Below, piece after piece: positions 35,360-44,872 of a stretch of DNA of 64,000 bases (the first letter of the stretch is position 1; every line of letters begins with the position of its first letter). The stretch spans positions 434,001 through 498,000 of the forward strand of contig NZ_CP102278.1 in assembly GCF_025149915.1 (NCBI RefSeq). Reading direction: 5' to 3'. The notes below the pieces were generated by a model. That model searched no databases, was not told the origin of the DNA, and saw only the letters and a program-made list of their open reading frames with translations. The stretch comes from Coprococcus eutactus. Lineage in GTDB: Bacteria > Bacillota > Clostridia > Lachnospirales > Lachnospiraceae. A program made the translations under genes and the position numbers.

Positions 35360-36421
35360 ATGGCAAGTATAAGAGATGTTGCAAAGGAGGCCGGGGTCGC
35401 AATATGCACAGTGTCAAGACTTATCAACGGCACGGCAAAGGTTGAACCCGAGACTCAGAAGAAGATAGAAGCTGCGATGAAGAAATTGGATTATGTTCCA
35501 AATGAGCTTGCGCGAGGCATGTTCAAGGGCAGATCAAACTCCATTGCGATGTTGGTTCCAAATATCCAGCACCCATGGTTCTCATCACTGGCATCGGAGA
35601 TAGAAAAGATACTTTATGAGAAGAAATACAAGTTTATGCTTTTTTCCACATCCGATGACAAGCAGAGGGAGAAGGAGTGTTTCAAGCTGTTAAAGTCCAA
35701 CATCGTGGATGGGATCATATGCGGAACGTCGGCATGTACGGCGAAGGAATACCAGAAGATAGATAAGCCGATGGTCATGCTGGATTATAAGGTTGGCAGC
35801 AAATTTCCTGTCGTAGTGTCGGATCACAAGATGGGCGGACAGCTTGCTGCCCAGGAATTTATAAACAGTGGATGCAAATATGTCATCCACATATCAGGAA
35901 TCAAGGTAGATAAGAATATCATGTCATTTGAGTGCCATGAGGAACTAGATAGAGTCCTTGCCGAGAATGGGATAAAATCCAGACGAGTTCCAATACAGTG
36001 GAACGACTTTGATTTTCATGGATATTTTGAGATGGCAAAATGCATACTGGAGGAGTATCCTGACGTGGACGGAATATTTGCCGCAGACATGCCAGCGATA
36101 GCATTCCTCAAGGCAGCACTTGCCATAGGTAAAAAGATTCCTGATGACCTGGCAATCGTGGCATACGACGGAACGTACATAACCAACGCCAGCACGACAA
36201 GGCTCACATCGATACATCAGCCGTACAAGGAGATCGCCCAGGAGGCAGTACGCCAGCTTATGGAGATGATCGACGGACCGGAGGAGGAAGATGATGCCGA
36301 AGGACAGGTTGAAAGTGCAACCGCAGATCAGATCGACAGCGCAAAAGAGAGAAACACACATATAGACGGAAATCTTATACTACTTCCGGTGAGCGTAGAA
36401 AAAGGCGATACAACTTTATAG
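35360..36421 (+). CDS. LacI-family transcriptional repressor
   Basis: 353 residues. The N-terminal HTH is SIRDVAKEAGVAICTVSRLINGTAKV, followed by the hinge and a periplasmic-binding-type sensor domain (IAMLVPNIQHPWFSSLASEIE, DGIFAADMPAIAFLKAAL, TRLTSIHQPYKEIAQEAV). Matching operators precede this gene and the transporter operon at 36868, so it most likely represses both and responds to an oligosaccharide or its product. Confidence 0.93.
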   Translation: MASIRDVAKEAGVAICTVSRLINGTAKVEPETQKKIEAAMKKLDYVPNELARGMFKGRSNSIAMLVPNIQHPWFSSLASEIEKILYEKKYKFMLFSTSDDKQREKECFKLLKSNIVDGIICGTSACTAKEYQKIDKPMVMLDYKVGSKFPVVVSDHKMGGQLAAQEFINSGCKYVIHISGIKVDKNIMSFECHEELDRVLAENGIKSRRVPIQWNDFDFHGYFEMAKCILEEYPDVDGIFAADMPAIAFLKAALAIGKKIPDDLAIVAYDGTYITNASTTRLTSIHQPYKEIAQEAVRQLMEMIDGPEEEDDAEGQVESATADQIDSAKERNTHIDGNLILLPVSVEKGDTTL

Positions 36422-36431
36422 TATGATTACG

Positions 36432-36489
36432 AAAAGAAGTTCATGAAGAGAAAATGAGGTGCCACTCAAAAATCATGAACTTCTTTTTT
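36432..36489 (+). terminator. Terminator after lacI
   Basis: 15-bp perfect stem, 36432-36446 with 36473-36487, ending in a T-run. The next ~230 nt up to the operators at 36720 show no gene I believe; a 61-codon frame there overlaps the terminator. Confidence 0.85.
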
Positions 36490-36719
36490 GTGTGGGTACA
36501 AAACATAAGAAACTTACTAAGAGCACAAAAATATCGCTTTTGCAATAGATACAAATTTGTGACGTTTTCATCTGGAAATCCCTGGTTTGCGAAAACTCCC
36601 TGGACATATGCTCTGCTTAATATGGGAATTCTCAGTTAGAGAAGGATTGCTTAGCGGTATCCTCCACATTGCCAGGGGCTAAGTCCCGGCACAAATCTAA
36701 AAAATCTATAAATCCCCTA

Positions 36720-36798
36720 TTGACGAAACATGTTTCATATGATAATCTTAATACAAATGAAACATGTTTCATTTAAGCGCTTATGAAATGTGTTTTAT
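36720..36798 (+). promoter_or_regulatory. Transporter promoter with two to three LacI operators
   Basis: -35 TTGACG at 36720-36725; -10 GATAAT/TAATCT at 36741-36748. Operator O1 GAAACATGTTTC (36725-36736) overlaps the -35. O2 is a perfect 20-nt palindrome (36755-36774). A weaker third site is at 36783-36798, with TAAGCGCTTA between. Same half-site as before lacI. Confidence 0.85.
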
Positions 36799-36867
36799 CG
36801 GAACAATATGAATGATAGCGAGAATTAACAAGAGGGAAAATTCAAAGTAAGAAAAGGAGAAAAGGTT

Positions 36868-38346
36868 ATGAGAGCAAAGAAATTAGTAGCATGTGCACTT
36901 TCAGCAGCTATGATGCTGGGACTTGCATCCATGACAGGATGTGGTTCAGCAAAGAAGGATTACGATCTGTATATTTACAACACAAAGTCTGAGATCGCAG
37001 ACAGTATCCAGGATCTGTGCAAGGATTATGAGACAGAGACAGGAGTTAAGGTTAAGGTTTACACATGTGGTACTCAGGAGACCATGGAGACACTCAGATC
37101 AGAGATGAACTCCAAGAACTATCCTACACTGTACGCGATAAACCAGGCACAGTTCACAGAGTGGAATGAGGGCGGATTTGTACTTCCATCAACATCAGTA
37201 AAGAATGAGGAGTTAAAGTCAATCTACGATTCAATCCCAGAGAGCATGCAGCTCGCAGATGAGAGCGGAGCAAGCTGCGGAATCCCTTACAACGTAGAGG
37301 GTTACGGACTTATCGCAGATACACAGATGATATGTGATGTATTTGGACTTGACAACGCAGACGCATTTGTCGCTGATTACAGAAGCGCCAATTATGAAGA
37401 GTTCACAGGTATGATCAAGGCAATCGATGATTACATAAACGGCAAGGGTGGCGAGAAGGTTACACTTTCAGGCAATGCATACACCACGGCAAAGGACAAG
37501 ACAGCCACAACAGAGAACATGAACGGAGTATTTGCAATCGCAGGTGCTGAGAAGTGGACATATGCAAACCACTATACAAACTACGCACTGAATGCAGTGT
37601 TCCCTAACTACAATGCAACGGCAGCAGCTACAAAGGAAGATGTTGATAAGCTGGAGGAGCCACTTGTAAAGATGGTTCAGGAGCTCGATATGCTTTCAAG
37701 CTACACAGCAGGACCAAGCGGCAAGGTAGAGCGTGGATCAGAGTACATCAACTCAACAGTGACAGGATATGATCAGGCAGTTCAGACATTTGCCGAGGGT
37801 AAGGCAATGTTCATCAAGCAGGGTAACTGGGTATACGGAACCATCGCAGGTGTGGATGCAGACAAGGCATCAAGACTCACAATGCTCCCAATGAAGGTCA
37901 ACCTTGAGCAGAGTGACATCTCAGCTGAGGGTGTTACAGTTGACAAGATGAACAGCTCAATCCCTGAGTTCGTTTCACAGTATTACGTTATCAACAAGAA
38001 GGATTCAGAAGAGGAGCAGAAAGCCGCTGAGGACTTCCTTGTATGGCTCTACACATCAGATACAGGAAAAGATTACATCACCAACAAATTTGCATTTGTC
38101 CCATTCAACGCAGACGAGAGCGAGAAGCTTGAGAATCCACTCAGCAATTCACTTGTATACTATATGAGCAATGACCTTGTGATGGGCAATGACTTCGATG
38201 CATTCCCTGAGTCATGGGGACTCAATACCATTGGTGCAACTATTCAGGAGCAGTTGTTTACAAATCCTGATCAGTGGGATGAGAACACTATAAGAACAGG
38301 TGTGGAAGATGCACTGACAAAGTGGAAGGACAGCATCAAAGAGTAG
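36868..38346 (+). CDS. Sugar ABC transporter substrate-binding lipoprotein
   Basis: 492 residues. Signal peptide with lipobox MTGC and lipidated C25. Family-1 extracellular solute-binding fold (YIYNTKSEIADSIQDLCKDYETETGVKVKV, FAEGKAMFIKQGNWVYG). It captures an oligosaccharide outside the cell for the two permeases downstream. The neighbouring alpha-galactosidase and GH13 enzyme suggest alpha-galactosides or alpha-glucosides such as the raffinose family or isomalto-oligosaccharides; that is inference. AAAGGAGAAAAGG precedes ATG 36868. Confidence 0.92.
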   Translation: MRAKKLVACALSAAMMLGLASMTGCGSAKKDYDLYIYNTKSEIADSIQDLCKDYETETGVKVKVYTCGTQETMETLRSEMNSKNYPTLYAINQAQFTEWNEGGFVLPSTSVKNEELKSIYDSIPESMQLADESGASCGIPYNVEGYGLIADTQMICDVFGLDNADAFVADYRSANYEEFTGMIKAIDDYINGKGGEKVTLSGNAYTTAKDKTATTENMNGVFAIAGAEKWTYANHYTNYALNAVFPNYNATAAATKEDVDKLEEPLVKMVQELDMLSSYTAGPSGKVERGSEYINSTVTGYDQAVQTFAEGKAMFIKQGNWVYGTIAGVDADKASRLTMLPMKVNLEQSDISAEGVTVDKMNSSIPEFVSQYYVINKKDSEEEQKAAEDFLVWLYTSDTGKDYITNKFAFVPFNADESEKLENPLSNSLVYYMSNDLVMGNDFDAFPESWGLNTIGATIQEQLFTNPDQWDENTIRTGVEDALTKWKDSIKE

Positions 38347-38388
38347 TAGTTTAAAATATGTCAGATTCCTGATGGGGATTTGACAGGC

Positions 38389-38431
38389 AGCACCAGCCTT
38401 GACCGGAGAAGGTTCGGATCAGGCTGGTGCT
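38389..38431 (+). other. Intercistronic hairpin between binding protein and permeases
   Basis: AGCACCAGCCT (38389-38399) and AGGCTGGTGCT (38421-38431) form a perfect 11-bp stem without a T-run. At this position such stems commonly protect the binding-protein mRNA and lower permease expression. Confidence 0.75.
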
Positions 38432-38452
38432 AAATGTAGGAAAGGAAAAACT

Positions 38453-39349
38453 ATGAAAAGATTTTACAAGAGAAAATTCTGGTTTATGGTTCTGCCATCT
38501 ATAGTGTTGTTTCTACTGGTTATCATAGTTCCTTTTATAGAAGGTGTGATTTACTCCTTCACTGAGTGGAGAGGTTCATACTTCGTAGGTGGGGAGCACT
38601 GGTGGAACGCACTGGTGGGACTTAAGAATTATACAAGCATATTCAAGTCGAAGGATTTCCTCCAGTCACTTGGGTACACGGCCATATATGCTGTGCTCGC
38701 AGTAATAGCACAGAATGTCGTCAGTCTTCTTCTGGCACTCATGATCAAGAAACTTACCAAAGGCAAGGGACTTTTCAGAACAGTATTGTTCCTTCCGTAT
38801 GTACTTGGAATGCTTGCCATGGGTTATGTATGGCGTTTCATATTTGAAAATGTATTTTCACAGACACTGTTCGGAACAGACGGTGTGGTACACGTAGAGG
38901 TGCTCAACAACATGCTTCAGAATCAGTGGAAAGCACTTCTGGCATACGCAATTGTTGGTGTGTGGCAGGTTGCAGGTTACTATCTGATAATCTACCTCAA
39001 CGGACTCAACAATATTTCAGAGGATATTTATGAGGCTGCCAGAATAGATGGGGCTACGGGCTGGACAAGCTTCAGGAAGATCACACTTCCGCTTCTCATG
39101 CCTTCATTTACGATAGTGCTCTTCATGTCGCTGGCAAACAGCTTCAAGATGCTTGATCTCAACGTTTCACTGACAGAGGGCAATTTCGGAACGACCATGA
39201 TATCCTACATGATACTGAAAACAGTAAGAGAGAGCTCTCCTCCGGCATACGGAGAGGCGCAGGCACAGGCAGTTATATTCTTCGTTATCATTGCAGTTAT
39301 ATCTATAGCTCAGGTAATGATCACTAAGAGAAAGGAGATCGAATCATAA
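38453..39349 (+). CDS. Sugar ABC transporter permease, MalF-like
   Basis: About 298 residues with six membrane segments; coupling motif EDIYEAARIDGATGWTSFRKITLPLL. It forms the channel with the next permease. ATG 38453 follows AGGAAAGG; an upstream ATG lies within the hairpin region. No ATPase gene is in the operon, so a shared MsmK/MalK-type ATPase elsewhere is needed, as in many Firmicute CUT1 systems. Confidence 0.93.
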   Translation: MKRFYKRKFWFMVLPSIVLFLLVIIVPFIEGVIYSFTEWRGSYFVGGEHWWNALVGLKNYTSIFKSKDFLQSLGYTAIYAVLAVIAQNVVSLLLALMIKKLTKGKGLFRTVLFLPYVLGMLAMGYVWRFIFENVFSQTLFGTDGVVHVEVLNNMLQNQWKALLAYAIVGVWQVAGYYLIIYLNGLNNISEDIYEAARIDGATGWTSFRKITLPLLMPSFTIVLFMSLANSFKMLDLNVSLTEGNFGTTMISYMILKTVRESSPPAYGEAQAQAVIFFVIIAVISIAQVMITKRKEIES

Positions 39350-40185
39350 TGGGAGTAAGAGGCAAGATTAAAAGAGCAATCATAGTGGTTATACTCGCTG
39401 TATTGGCAATCGTGACCATATTCCCGATATGGTTCCTGATCGTCAATTCATTCAAGGGACAGCAGGAGATAGTAGCATCTCCAATAGCTCTCCCGAAGTC
39501 ATGGAATCTGGACTATCTGAAGAATGCAGCTGAGCAGATAAATCTCGGTAGCAGCCTGCTTCAGACAGTACTCATAACAGTTGCGGCTGTGGCGCTTATC
39601 GTGGTCATATCTTCATTTGCCGCATGGGCAATTGCCAGGACAGATTCCAAGGTGGCAAATATACTCTTCATCGCATACACAGCAGCCATGCTCATACCTT
39701 TCCAGTCAGTTATGTACCCGTTGGTATCACTGATGGACAAGCTGGGACTCAAGAACACACCGGGTCTGATCCTCATGTACGGAGGCTTTGGAATCAGTAT
39801 GTCGGTTCTGCTGTACAGAGGATTCATCAAGAGTATCCCGCTGTCACTTGAGGAGGCAGCCATGCTCGATGGAGCAAATATATTCCAGATATACAGATAC
39901 GTTGTCATGCCACTCTTAAAGCCGACGACCATGACAGTTGTCATCACAAACGCAGTGTGGATATGGAACGATTACCTTCTTCCATTCCTCGTAATAGGAA
40001 ATAACGACAAAAAGACGCTCACGCTGAGCTTGTATTACGCAAAGAGTCTGTCAGGACAGTACGGAAATCCTTGGGAGCTCATTTTCCCTGCGGTACTTCT
40101 TTGCATCATCCCTATCGTGATCATATTCATCATACTTCAGAAGAATATCATCGAGGGAATTTCAGCCGGAGCTGTGAAAGGATAA
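39349..40185 (+). CDS. Sugar ABC transporter permease, MalG-like
   Basis: 278 residues, six membrane segments, coupling motif LEEAAMLDGANIFQIYRYVVMPLLKP. Its ATG overlaps the stop of the first permease by one base (TAATG), so the pair is co-translated. It ends 9 nt before the glucosidase gene. Confidence 0.93.
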   Translation: MGVRGKIKRAIIVVILAVLAIVTIFPIWFLIVNSFKGQQEIVASPIALPKSWNLDYLKNAAEQINLGSSLLQTVLITVAAVALIVVISSFAAWAIARTDSKVANILFIAYTAAMLIPFQSVMYPLVSLMDKLGLKNTPGLILMYGGFGISMSVLLYRGFIKSIPLSLEEAAMLDGANIFQIYRYVVMPLLKPTTMTVVITNAVWIWNDYLLPFLVIGNNDKKTLTLSLYYAKSLSGQYGNPWELIFPAVLLCIIPIVIIFIILQKNIIEGISAGAVKG

Positions 40186-40194
40186 ACATAAAAT

Positions 40195-41892
40195 ATGGAC
40201 AGAAAATGGTGGAAAGAGGCGGTATTTTACCAGATATACCCTAGAAGTTTCTATGACAGCAACGGAGATGGCATAGGAGATCTGAAGGGAATAACCGAGA
40301 AATTACCGTACCTCAAAGAACTTGGCGTGACCGCTGTGTGGATATGTCCATTCTTCAAGTCGCCTATGAAGGACAACGGATATGACATATCGGATTACTA
40401 TGATGTGAATCCTGAGTTTGGAACCATAGAGGATGCGGATGGACTTATAAGATGCGCAAATGAAAATGGCATCAAGATCATCATGGACATGGTCATCAAT
40501 CACACATCAGACCAGCACAGATGGTTTCAGGAGGCGTGCCGGGACAGACACAGCAAATACAGAAATTACTATATATTTAAGGACAACATAGATGGACTTG
40601 CAGATCTCAGATCCAACTTCGGTGGAAGCACATGGACACAGATTGAGGATGGCAGCTGGTATTTCCATTCATTTGCGAAGGAGCAGCCGGATCTCAACTG
40701 GGAATGTGAGGAGATGAGACAGGAGCTCTATGACATGATGAACTGGTGGCTTGACAAGGGAGTTTCAGGATTCAGAATGGATGCCATCACATTTATCAAG
40801 AAAGACCTCTCATTCCCGCCTATGCCGTCAGACGGCGAGGACGGCAGATGCGATGTTGGAAAATGCTGTCTCAACAGGCCGGGAATAGATGAGTTTCTTC
40901 ACGAGTTAAAAATCAACACATATGGCAGAGGAGACTTTGTGACTGTTGCAGAGACTCCTGGAGTTCCAAATGAGGATTTGGACAGATACATTGGGAGAGA
41001 TGGACATTTCTCCATGATATTTGACTTTAGTTACACAGACATAGATATCAATCCGGGCGATCTCTGGCTGCACCAGAGAGACTGGACGATAGAGGAATTC
41101 AAGGACAAGCTGTTCACCAATCAGAGACTTGTGAAAAAGATCGGATGGGCAGCAAACTACCTGGAAAACCACGATCAGCCTAGAAGTATAGGCAAGTACT
41201 TCCCAGCTGGTGATATTCCTGAATACAGAACACAGATGGCAAAGGCGCTTGGTGCGTTGTTCTTCTTCCTGAAGGGTACACCATTTGTATATCAGGGACA
41301 GGAGCTTGGAATGATCAACACTCATTTTGACAATATAGATGAACTTGACGATATCAATTCCAAGGGACAGTATGCGAGATGCCTTGAAGCCGGATACAGT
41401 GAGGCAGAGGCGATGGAATCCGTAAATATCAGAAGTCGAGATCAGTCAAGACTTCCTATGCAGTGGAACAGCGAAAAGAACTTTGGATTCTCAGCACATG
41501 AGCCATGGCTGGCATGCAACAATCAGTGTGACCTCCAGACAGTGGAGCTTGAGAGTGCTGATAAGGACTCTGTGCTTAGCTTTTATAAGGCGATGATACA
41601 GCTCAGAAATCACTCGGAGTACACACAGACGCTTATCTACGGAGACCTGGAGGATGTGGAAACTGACAGCACTGGAATCATAGTGTACAAGCGTAAGCCG
41701 GTTCAGATTGAGTGTGCATGTGGAACTGGAGCAAATGCAGAAAGCGCAGACAGATCGGTATATGTTGTTGTCAACATGACCGGTGAGGATGTGGGCTATG
41801 CAATTCCTGAGACTGCGGATGTGCTTATGGGTAATTATGCGGATTACGATGGTACACTCAGACCTTATGAGACTGTGGTGTACGCGGTGTAA
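40195..41892 (+). CDS. GH13 alpha-glucosidase (oligo-1,6-glucosidase type)
   Basis: 565 residues, cytoplasmic. Family GH13 triad: nucleophile D196 in GFRMDAI, acid/base E253 in TVAETPG and D327 in ENHDQPR. WKEAVFYQIYPRSFYDSNGDGIGDLKG-type N-terminus and MVINHTSDQH are typical of subfamily 31 (oligo-1,6-glucosidase, sucrose-isomaltase-like). It cleaves imported alpha-glucosides. A short Ala/Cys-rich insert (CACGTGANAESADRS) lies near the C-terminus. Same operon as the transporter. Confidence 0.92.
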   Translation: MDRKWWKEAVFYQIYPRSFYDSNGDGIGDLKGITEKLPYLKELGVTAVWICPFFKSPMKDNGYDISDYYDVNPEFGTIEDADGLIRCANENGIKIIMDMVINHTSDQHRWFQEACRDRHSKYRNYYIFKDNIDGLADLRSNFGGSTWTQIEDGSWYFHSFAKEQPDLNWECEEMRQELYDMMNWWLDKGVSGFRMDAITFIKKDLSFPPMPSDGEDGRCDVGKCCLNRPGIDEFLHELKINTYGRGDFVTVAETPGVPNEDLDRYIGRDGHFSMIFDFSYTDIDINPGDLWLHQRDWTIEEFKDKLFTNQRLVKKIGWAANYLENHDQPRSIGKYFPAGDIPEYRTQMAKALGALFFFLKGTPFVYQGQELGMINTHFDNIDELDDINSKGQYARCLEAGYSEAEAMESVNIRSRDQSRLPMQWNSEKNFGFSAHEPWLACNNQCDLQTVELESADKDSVLSFYKAMIQLRNHSEYTQTLIYGDLEDVETDSTGIIVYKRKPVQIECACGTGANAESADRSVYVVVNMTGEDVGYAIPETADVLMGNYADYDGTLRPYETVVYAV

Positions 41893-41985
41893 GCCGGGGC
41901 TGATTAGTATGCTCTGGGTGGATAAGATTATAAGTACAAAACAGCTAATAATTATGTAAATTAGCTAGTTTTAATCAGCTGGCAG

Positions 41986-42056
41986 AAAAAGCCTGAATAT
42001 TGGTGGAGACTGATTGAAAATTACAGTTGGTCTGGTATCAGTATTCAGGCTTTTTT
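41986..42056 (+). terminator. Terminator after the glucosidase gene
   Basis: AAAAAGCCTGAATA (41986-41999) pairs with TATTCAGGCTTTTT (42042-42055) and a T-run. The rest of the 465-nt gap to 42358 holds a small AGCTAAT/ATTAGCT hairpin, a GTCTGctCAGAC hairpin (42318-42329) and AT-rich sequence; no clear promoter was found. Confidence 0.82.
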
Positions 42057-42357
42057 CATTGTCTGTATACTTTGGGGATACTTTGCTCAAATCTATAGAC
42101 AAAGTGAATGGATCATTAAATGCAAGATATGTCTTAATGTTCAAAGCGTATTCACAGTTCAGAATAATCACCCAACTTAACCATCATCGGTACCATATTT
42201 GGTCAACTTTTTTCCATATAAAATCTAATTCCCAGATATTAAAATAACTGTATTAAAAGCAGTCAGACATGAGATTTTAGAGCAGAGGGTGCGCAGTGCA
42301 CAGGCGTAACGGAGGTTGTCTGCTCAGACAAATAAATGGAGAAAAGGAGTCACACTT

Positions 42358-44682
42358 ATGGGTATTATTTTTCATGAAGAGACACAGACATTTCACCTTA
42401 CAAATGGTGAGATAAGCTACATCATGACAGTACTCCCAAATGGACATTTGGGAAATCTGTATTACGGCAAGGCTATAAGAGACAGAGCAGATTTTTCACA
42501 TTTGCTGGAACTTGTTCAGAGACCTATGTTCCAGTATATAAATGATGATGACAGACTGTTTTCACTGGAGTCGGTGAAACAGGAGCTCCCTGTGTACGGA
42601 ACCACTGATTACAGGGCGCCGATGGTGGAAGTCCTTCAGTCAAATGGCAGCAGGATATCAGATTTTGTGTATGTATCACATGAGATAAACGCAGGCAAGC
42701 CAAAGCTTGAGGCATTGCCAGCAACATACACAGAGGATGATGCGGAGGCTGAGACTCTGATCATCACATTAAAGGATTCACTCACAGGAATAAAGGCGAG
42801 GATGATCTATACGATATGGAGCGACAGGCCGGTCATAGCGAAGAGTGTAGAATATGTAAATGAAGGGGCAGAGGCGGTACATCTCACCACTGCTTACAGC
42901 ATGTGCCTGGATCTCCCGGATCCTGATTATCAGTGGATGCAGCTTTCAGGCGCATGGGCAAGGGAGCGTCATATAATAACAAGAGATCTTGAGCAGGGAG
43001 TACAGTCCATAGGCAGTAACCGTGGTCATTCATCCCATGAGCACAATCCGTTTATATCGTTAAAGAGAGAGACAACGGGTGAGAATCAGGGAGAGGCGAT
43101 CGGTATAAGCCTTGTATACAGTGGAAATTTCAAAATACAGGCAGAGGTTGACACGAGAAACACAGCTCGTATTCTTGCCGGAATAAGTCCAGATACATTT
43201 GACTGGAAGCTCGATGCAGGTGAGCATTTCCAGACTCCTGAGGCAGTTATTGTGTATTCAGACCAGGGACTCAACAAGATGAGCCAGACCTTCCACAAGC
43301 TGTATCAGAAGAGACTTGCAAGAGGTGAGTGGAGAGACAAGCCGAGACCGATACTCATCAACAACTGGGAGGCGACATATTTTGATTTCACCAGAGAGAA
43401 GCTCATAGCCATCGCGCGGAAGGCGAAGGAGTGCGGAGTTGAGCTGTTTGTCCTTGATGACGGCTGGTTTGGAGCCAGAACCACAGACCATGCAGGCCTT
43501 GGAGACTGGGTGGCAAATCCTGACAGACTTCCTGATGGAATCGCAGGAATTGCAGAGGATATAGAGAATGTAGGGCTGAAGTTCGGACTATGGTTTGAAC
43601 CTGAGATGACAAATAAAGACTCAGACCTTTACAGAGAACATCCAGATTGGATTCTCTCGGTTCCGGGCAGACATGACTCACACGGAAGATCCCAGTACGT
43701 TTTGGACTTCTCCAGAAAAGAGGTCGTTGACAGGATATATGAGATGATGGCAAAGATACTCAGTACAGCAAAGGTTTCATATGTGAAATGGGATATGAAC
43801 AGAAGTATCACAGAATGTTACAGCGCAGCACTTCCTGCTGACAGACAGGGTGAGGTGTTCCACAGGTATATACTTGGAGTGTACGATCTGTATGAGAGAC
43901 TTACGAGCACATTTCCACACGTACTCTTCGAGTCATGCGCCAGCGGCGGCGGACGTTTCGATCCAGGAATCCTCTACTATGCCCCACAGGGGTGGACGAG
44001 TGATGACACTGATGCCATAGAGCGGATAAAGATACAGTATGGAACATCCATGTGCTACCCGATCAGCAGCATGGGAAGTCATGTGTCCGTTGTGCCAAAT
44101 CATCAGACAAGACGTGAGGCTCCGCTTAAGACCCGTGCAAATGCTGCATATTTTGGAACATTTGGATATGAACTTGATCTTAATAAACTCACAGCAGAGG
44201 AGATAGAGGAAGTCAAAAAGCAGGTTAAGTTTATGAAGTCATACCGTGAGGTGATCCAGTACGGAACTTTTTACAGACTTGCAAGTCCATTTGACGATGA
44301 GGAGTGTGGCTGGATGGTCGTATCAGACGATAAGAAAACTGCCATCGTTGCATGGTTCAGAACACTCTACACACCGAACAAATGCTTCACAAGAATGAAG
44401 CTCCACGGCCTTGATCCGGATGCATTATACAGCTGCAATGTGCTCGGAGGTCAGGCACTCACAGTGAGCAAGACACCTGACGGTAAGCGGATATATGAGA
44501 CAGGAACAAAGGAAAATGATGATCCTGCATCGGCAGATGTCGTTGTTGGACCGGATTGCTACGGCGATGAGCTGATGAACATTGGCCTTATTACCAGTGA
44601 TACAACAGCAGGCGAAATAGTTGGCGAAGATGTTCCATGTGGTGACTACGACTCCAGATTGTATATTCTTAAGGCAGAATAA
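42358..44682 (+). CDS. Alpha-galactosidase, GH36
   Basis: About 774 residues. GH36 nucleophile D479 in KWDMNRS, acid/base Asp in WTSDDTDAIERIKIQYG (D549/D550), and LFVLDDGWFGAR. It releases galactose from raffinose-family sugars or melibiose in the cytoplasm. AAAAGGAG precedes ATG 42358; the frame extends 14 codons upstream without a better RBS. It is separated from the transporter operon by a terminator, so it probably has its own control. Confidence 0.93.
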   Translation: MGIIFHEETQTFHLTNGEISYIMTVLPNGHLGNLYYGKAIRDRADFSHLLELVQRPMFQYINDDDRLFSLESVKQELPVYGTTDYRAPMVEVLQSNGSRISDFVYVSHEINAGKPKLEALPATYTEDDAEAETLIITLKDSLTGIKARMIYTIWSDRPVIAKSVEYVNEGAEAVHLTTAYSMCLDLPDPDYQWMQLSGAWARERHIITRDLEQGVQSIGSNRGHSSHEHNPFISLKRETTGENQGEAIGISLVYSGNFKIQAEVDTRNTARILAGISPDTFDWKLDAGEHFQTPEAVIVYSDQGLNKMSQTFHKLYQKRLARGEWRDKPRPILINNWEATYFDFTREKLIAIARKAKECGVELFVLDDGWFGARTTDHAGLGDWVANPDRLPDGIAGIAEDIENVGLKFGLWFEPEMTNKDSDLYREHPDWILSVPGRHDSHGRSQYVLDFSRKEVVDRIYEMMAKILSTAKVSYVKWDMNRSITECYSAALPADRQGEVFHRYILGVYDLYERLTSTFPHVLFESCASGGGRFDPGILYYAPQGWTSDDTDAIERIKIQYGTSMCYPISSMGSHVSVVPNHQTRREAPLKTRANAAYFGTFGYELDLNKLTAEEIEEVKKQVKFMKSYREVIQYGTFYRLASPFDDEECGWMVVSDDKKTAIVAWFRTLYTPNKCFTRMKLHGLDPDALYSCNVLGGQALTVSKTPDGKRIYETGTKENDDPASADVVVGPDCYGDELMNIGLITSDTTAGEIVGEDVPCGDYDSRLYILKAE

Positions 44683-44830
44683 TCTGGCCTGTTGACGGAG
44701 GTGCCTGACCCCTACCTGCCCCCGTTTGCCGTCGATAGAGCTATTGTTGGTGCAAGTTGCACATAATTAAATAAAAACTTCCCATATATTGTCAAAATGC
44801 ATAATAGCGGTTTTTTTTGATGAAAAAATA

Positions 44831-44839
44831 TGATATAAT
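44831..44839 (+). promoter_or_regulatory. Extended -10 promoter of the sensor/EAL gene
   Basis: TGaTATAAT, 34 nt before the start, in an AT-rich region. No clear -35, as is usual for extended -10 promoters. Confidence 0.6.
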
Positions 44840-44872
44840 TGCATAAAGAAATTATCGGATGGGAATGATCAA

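Noticed and set aside
36454..36639. 61-codon + strand frame between lacI and the transporter operon
   Set aside because: It overlaps the lacI terminator, has no RBS and no protein-like features beyond a chance hydrophobic start.
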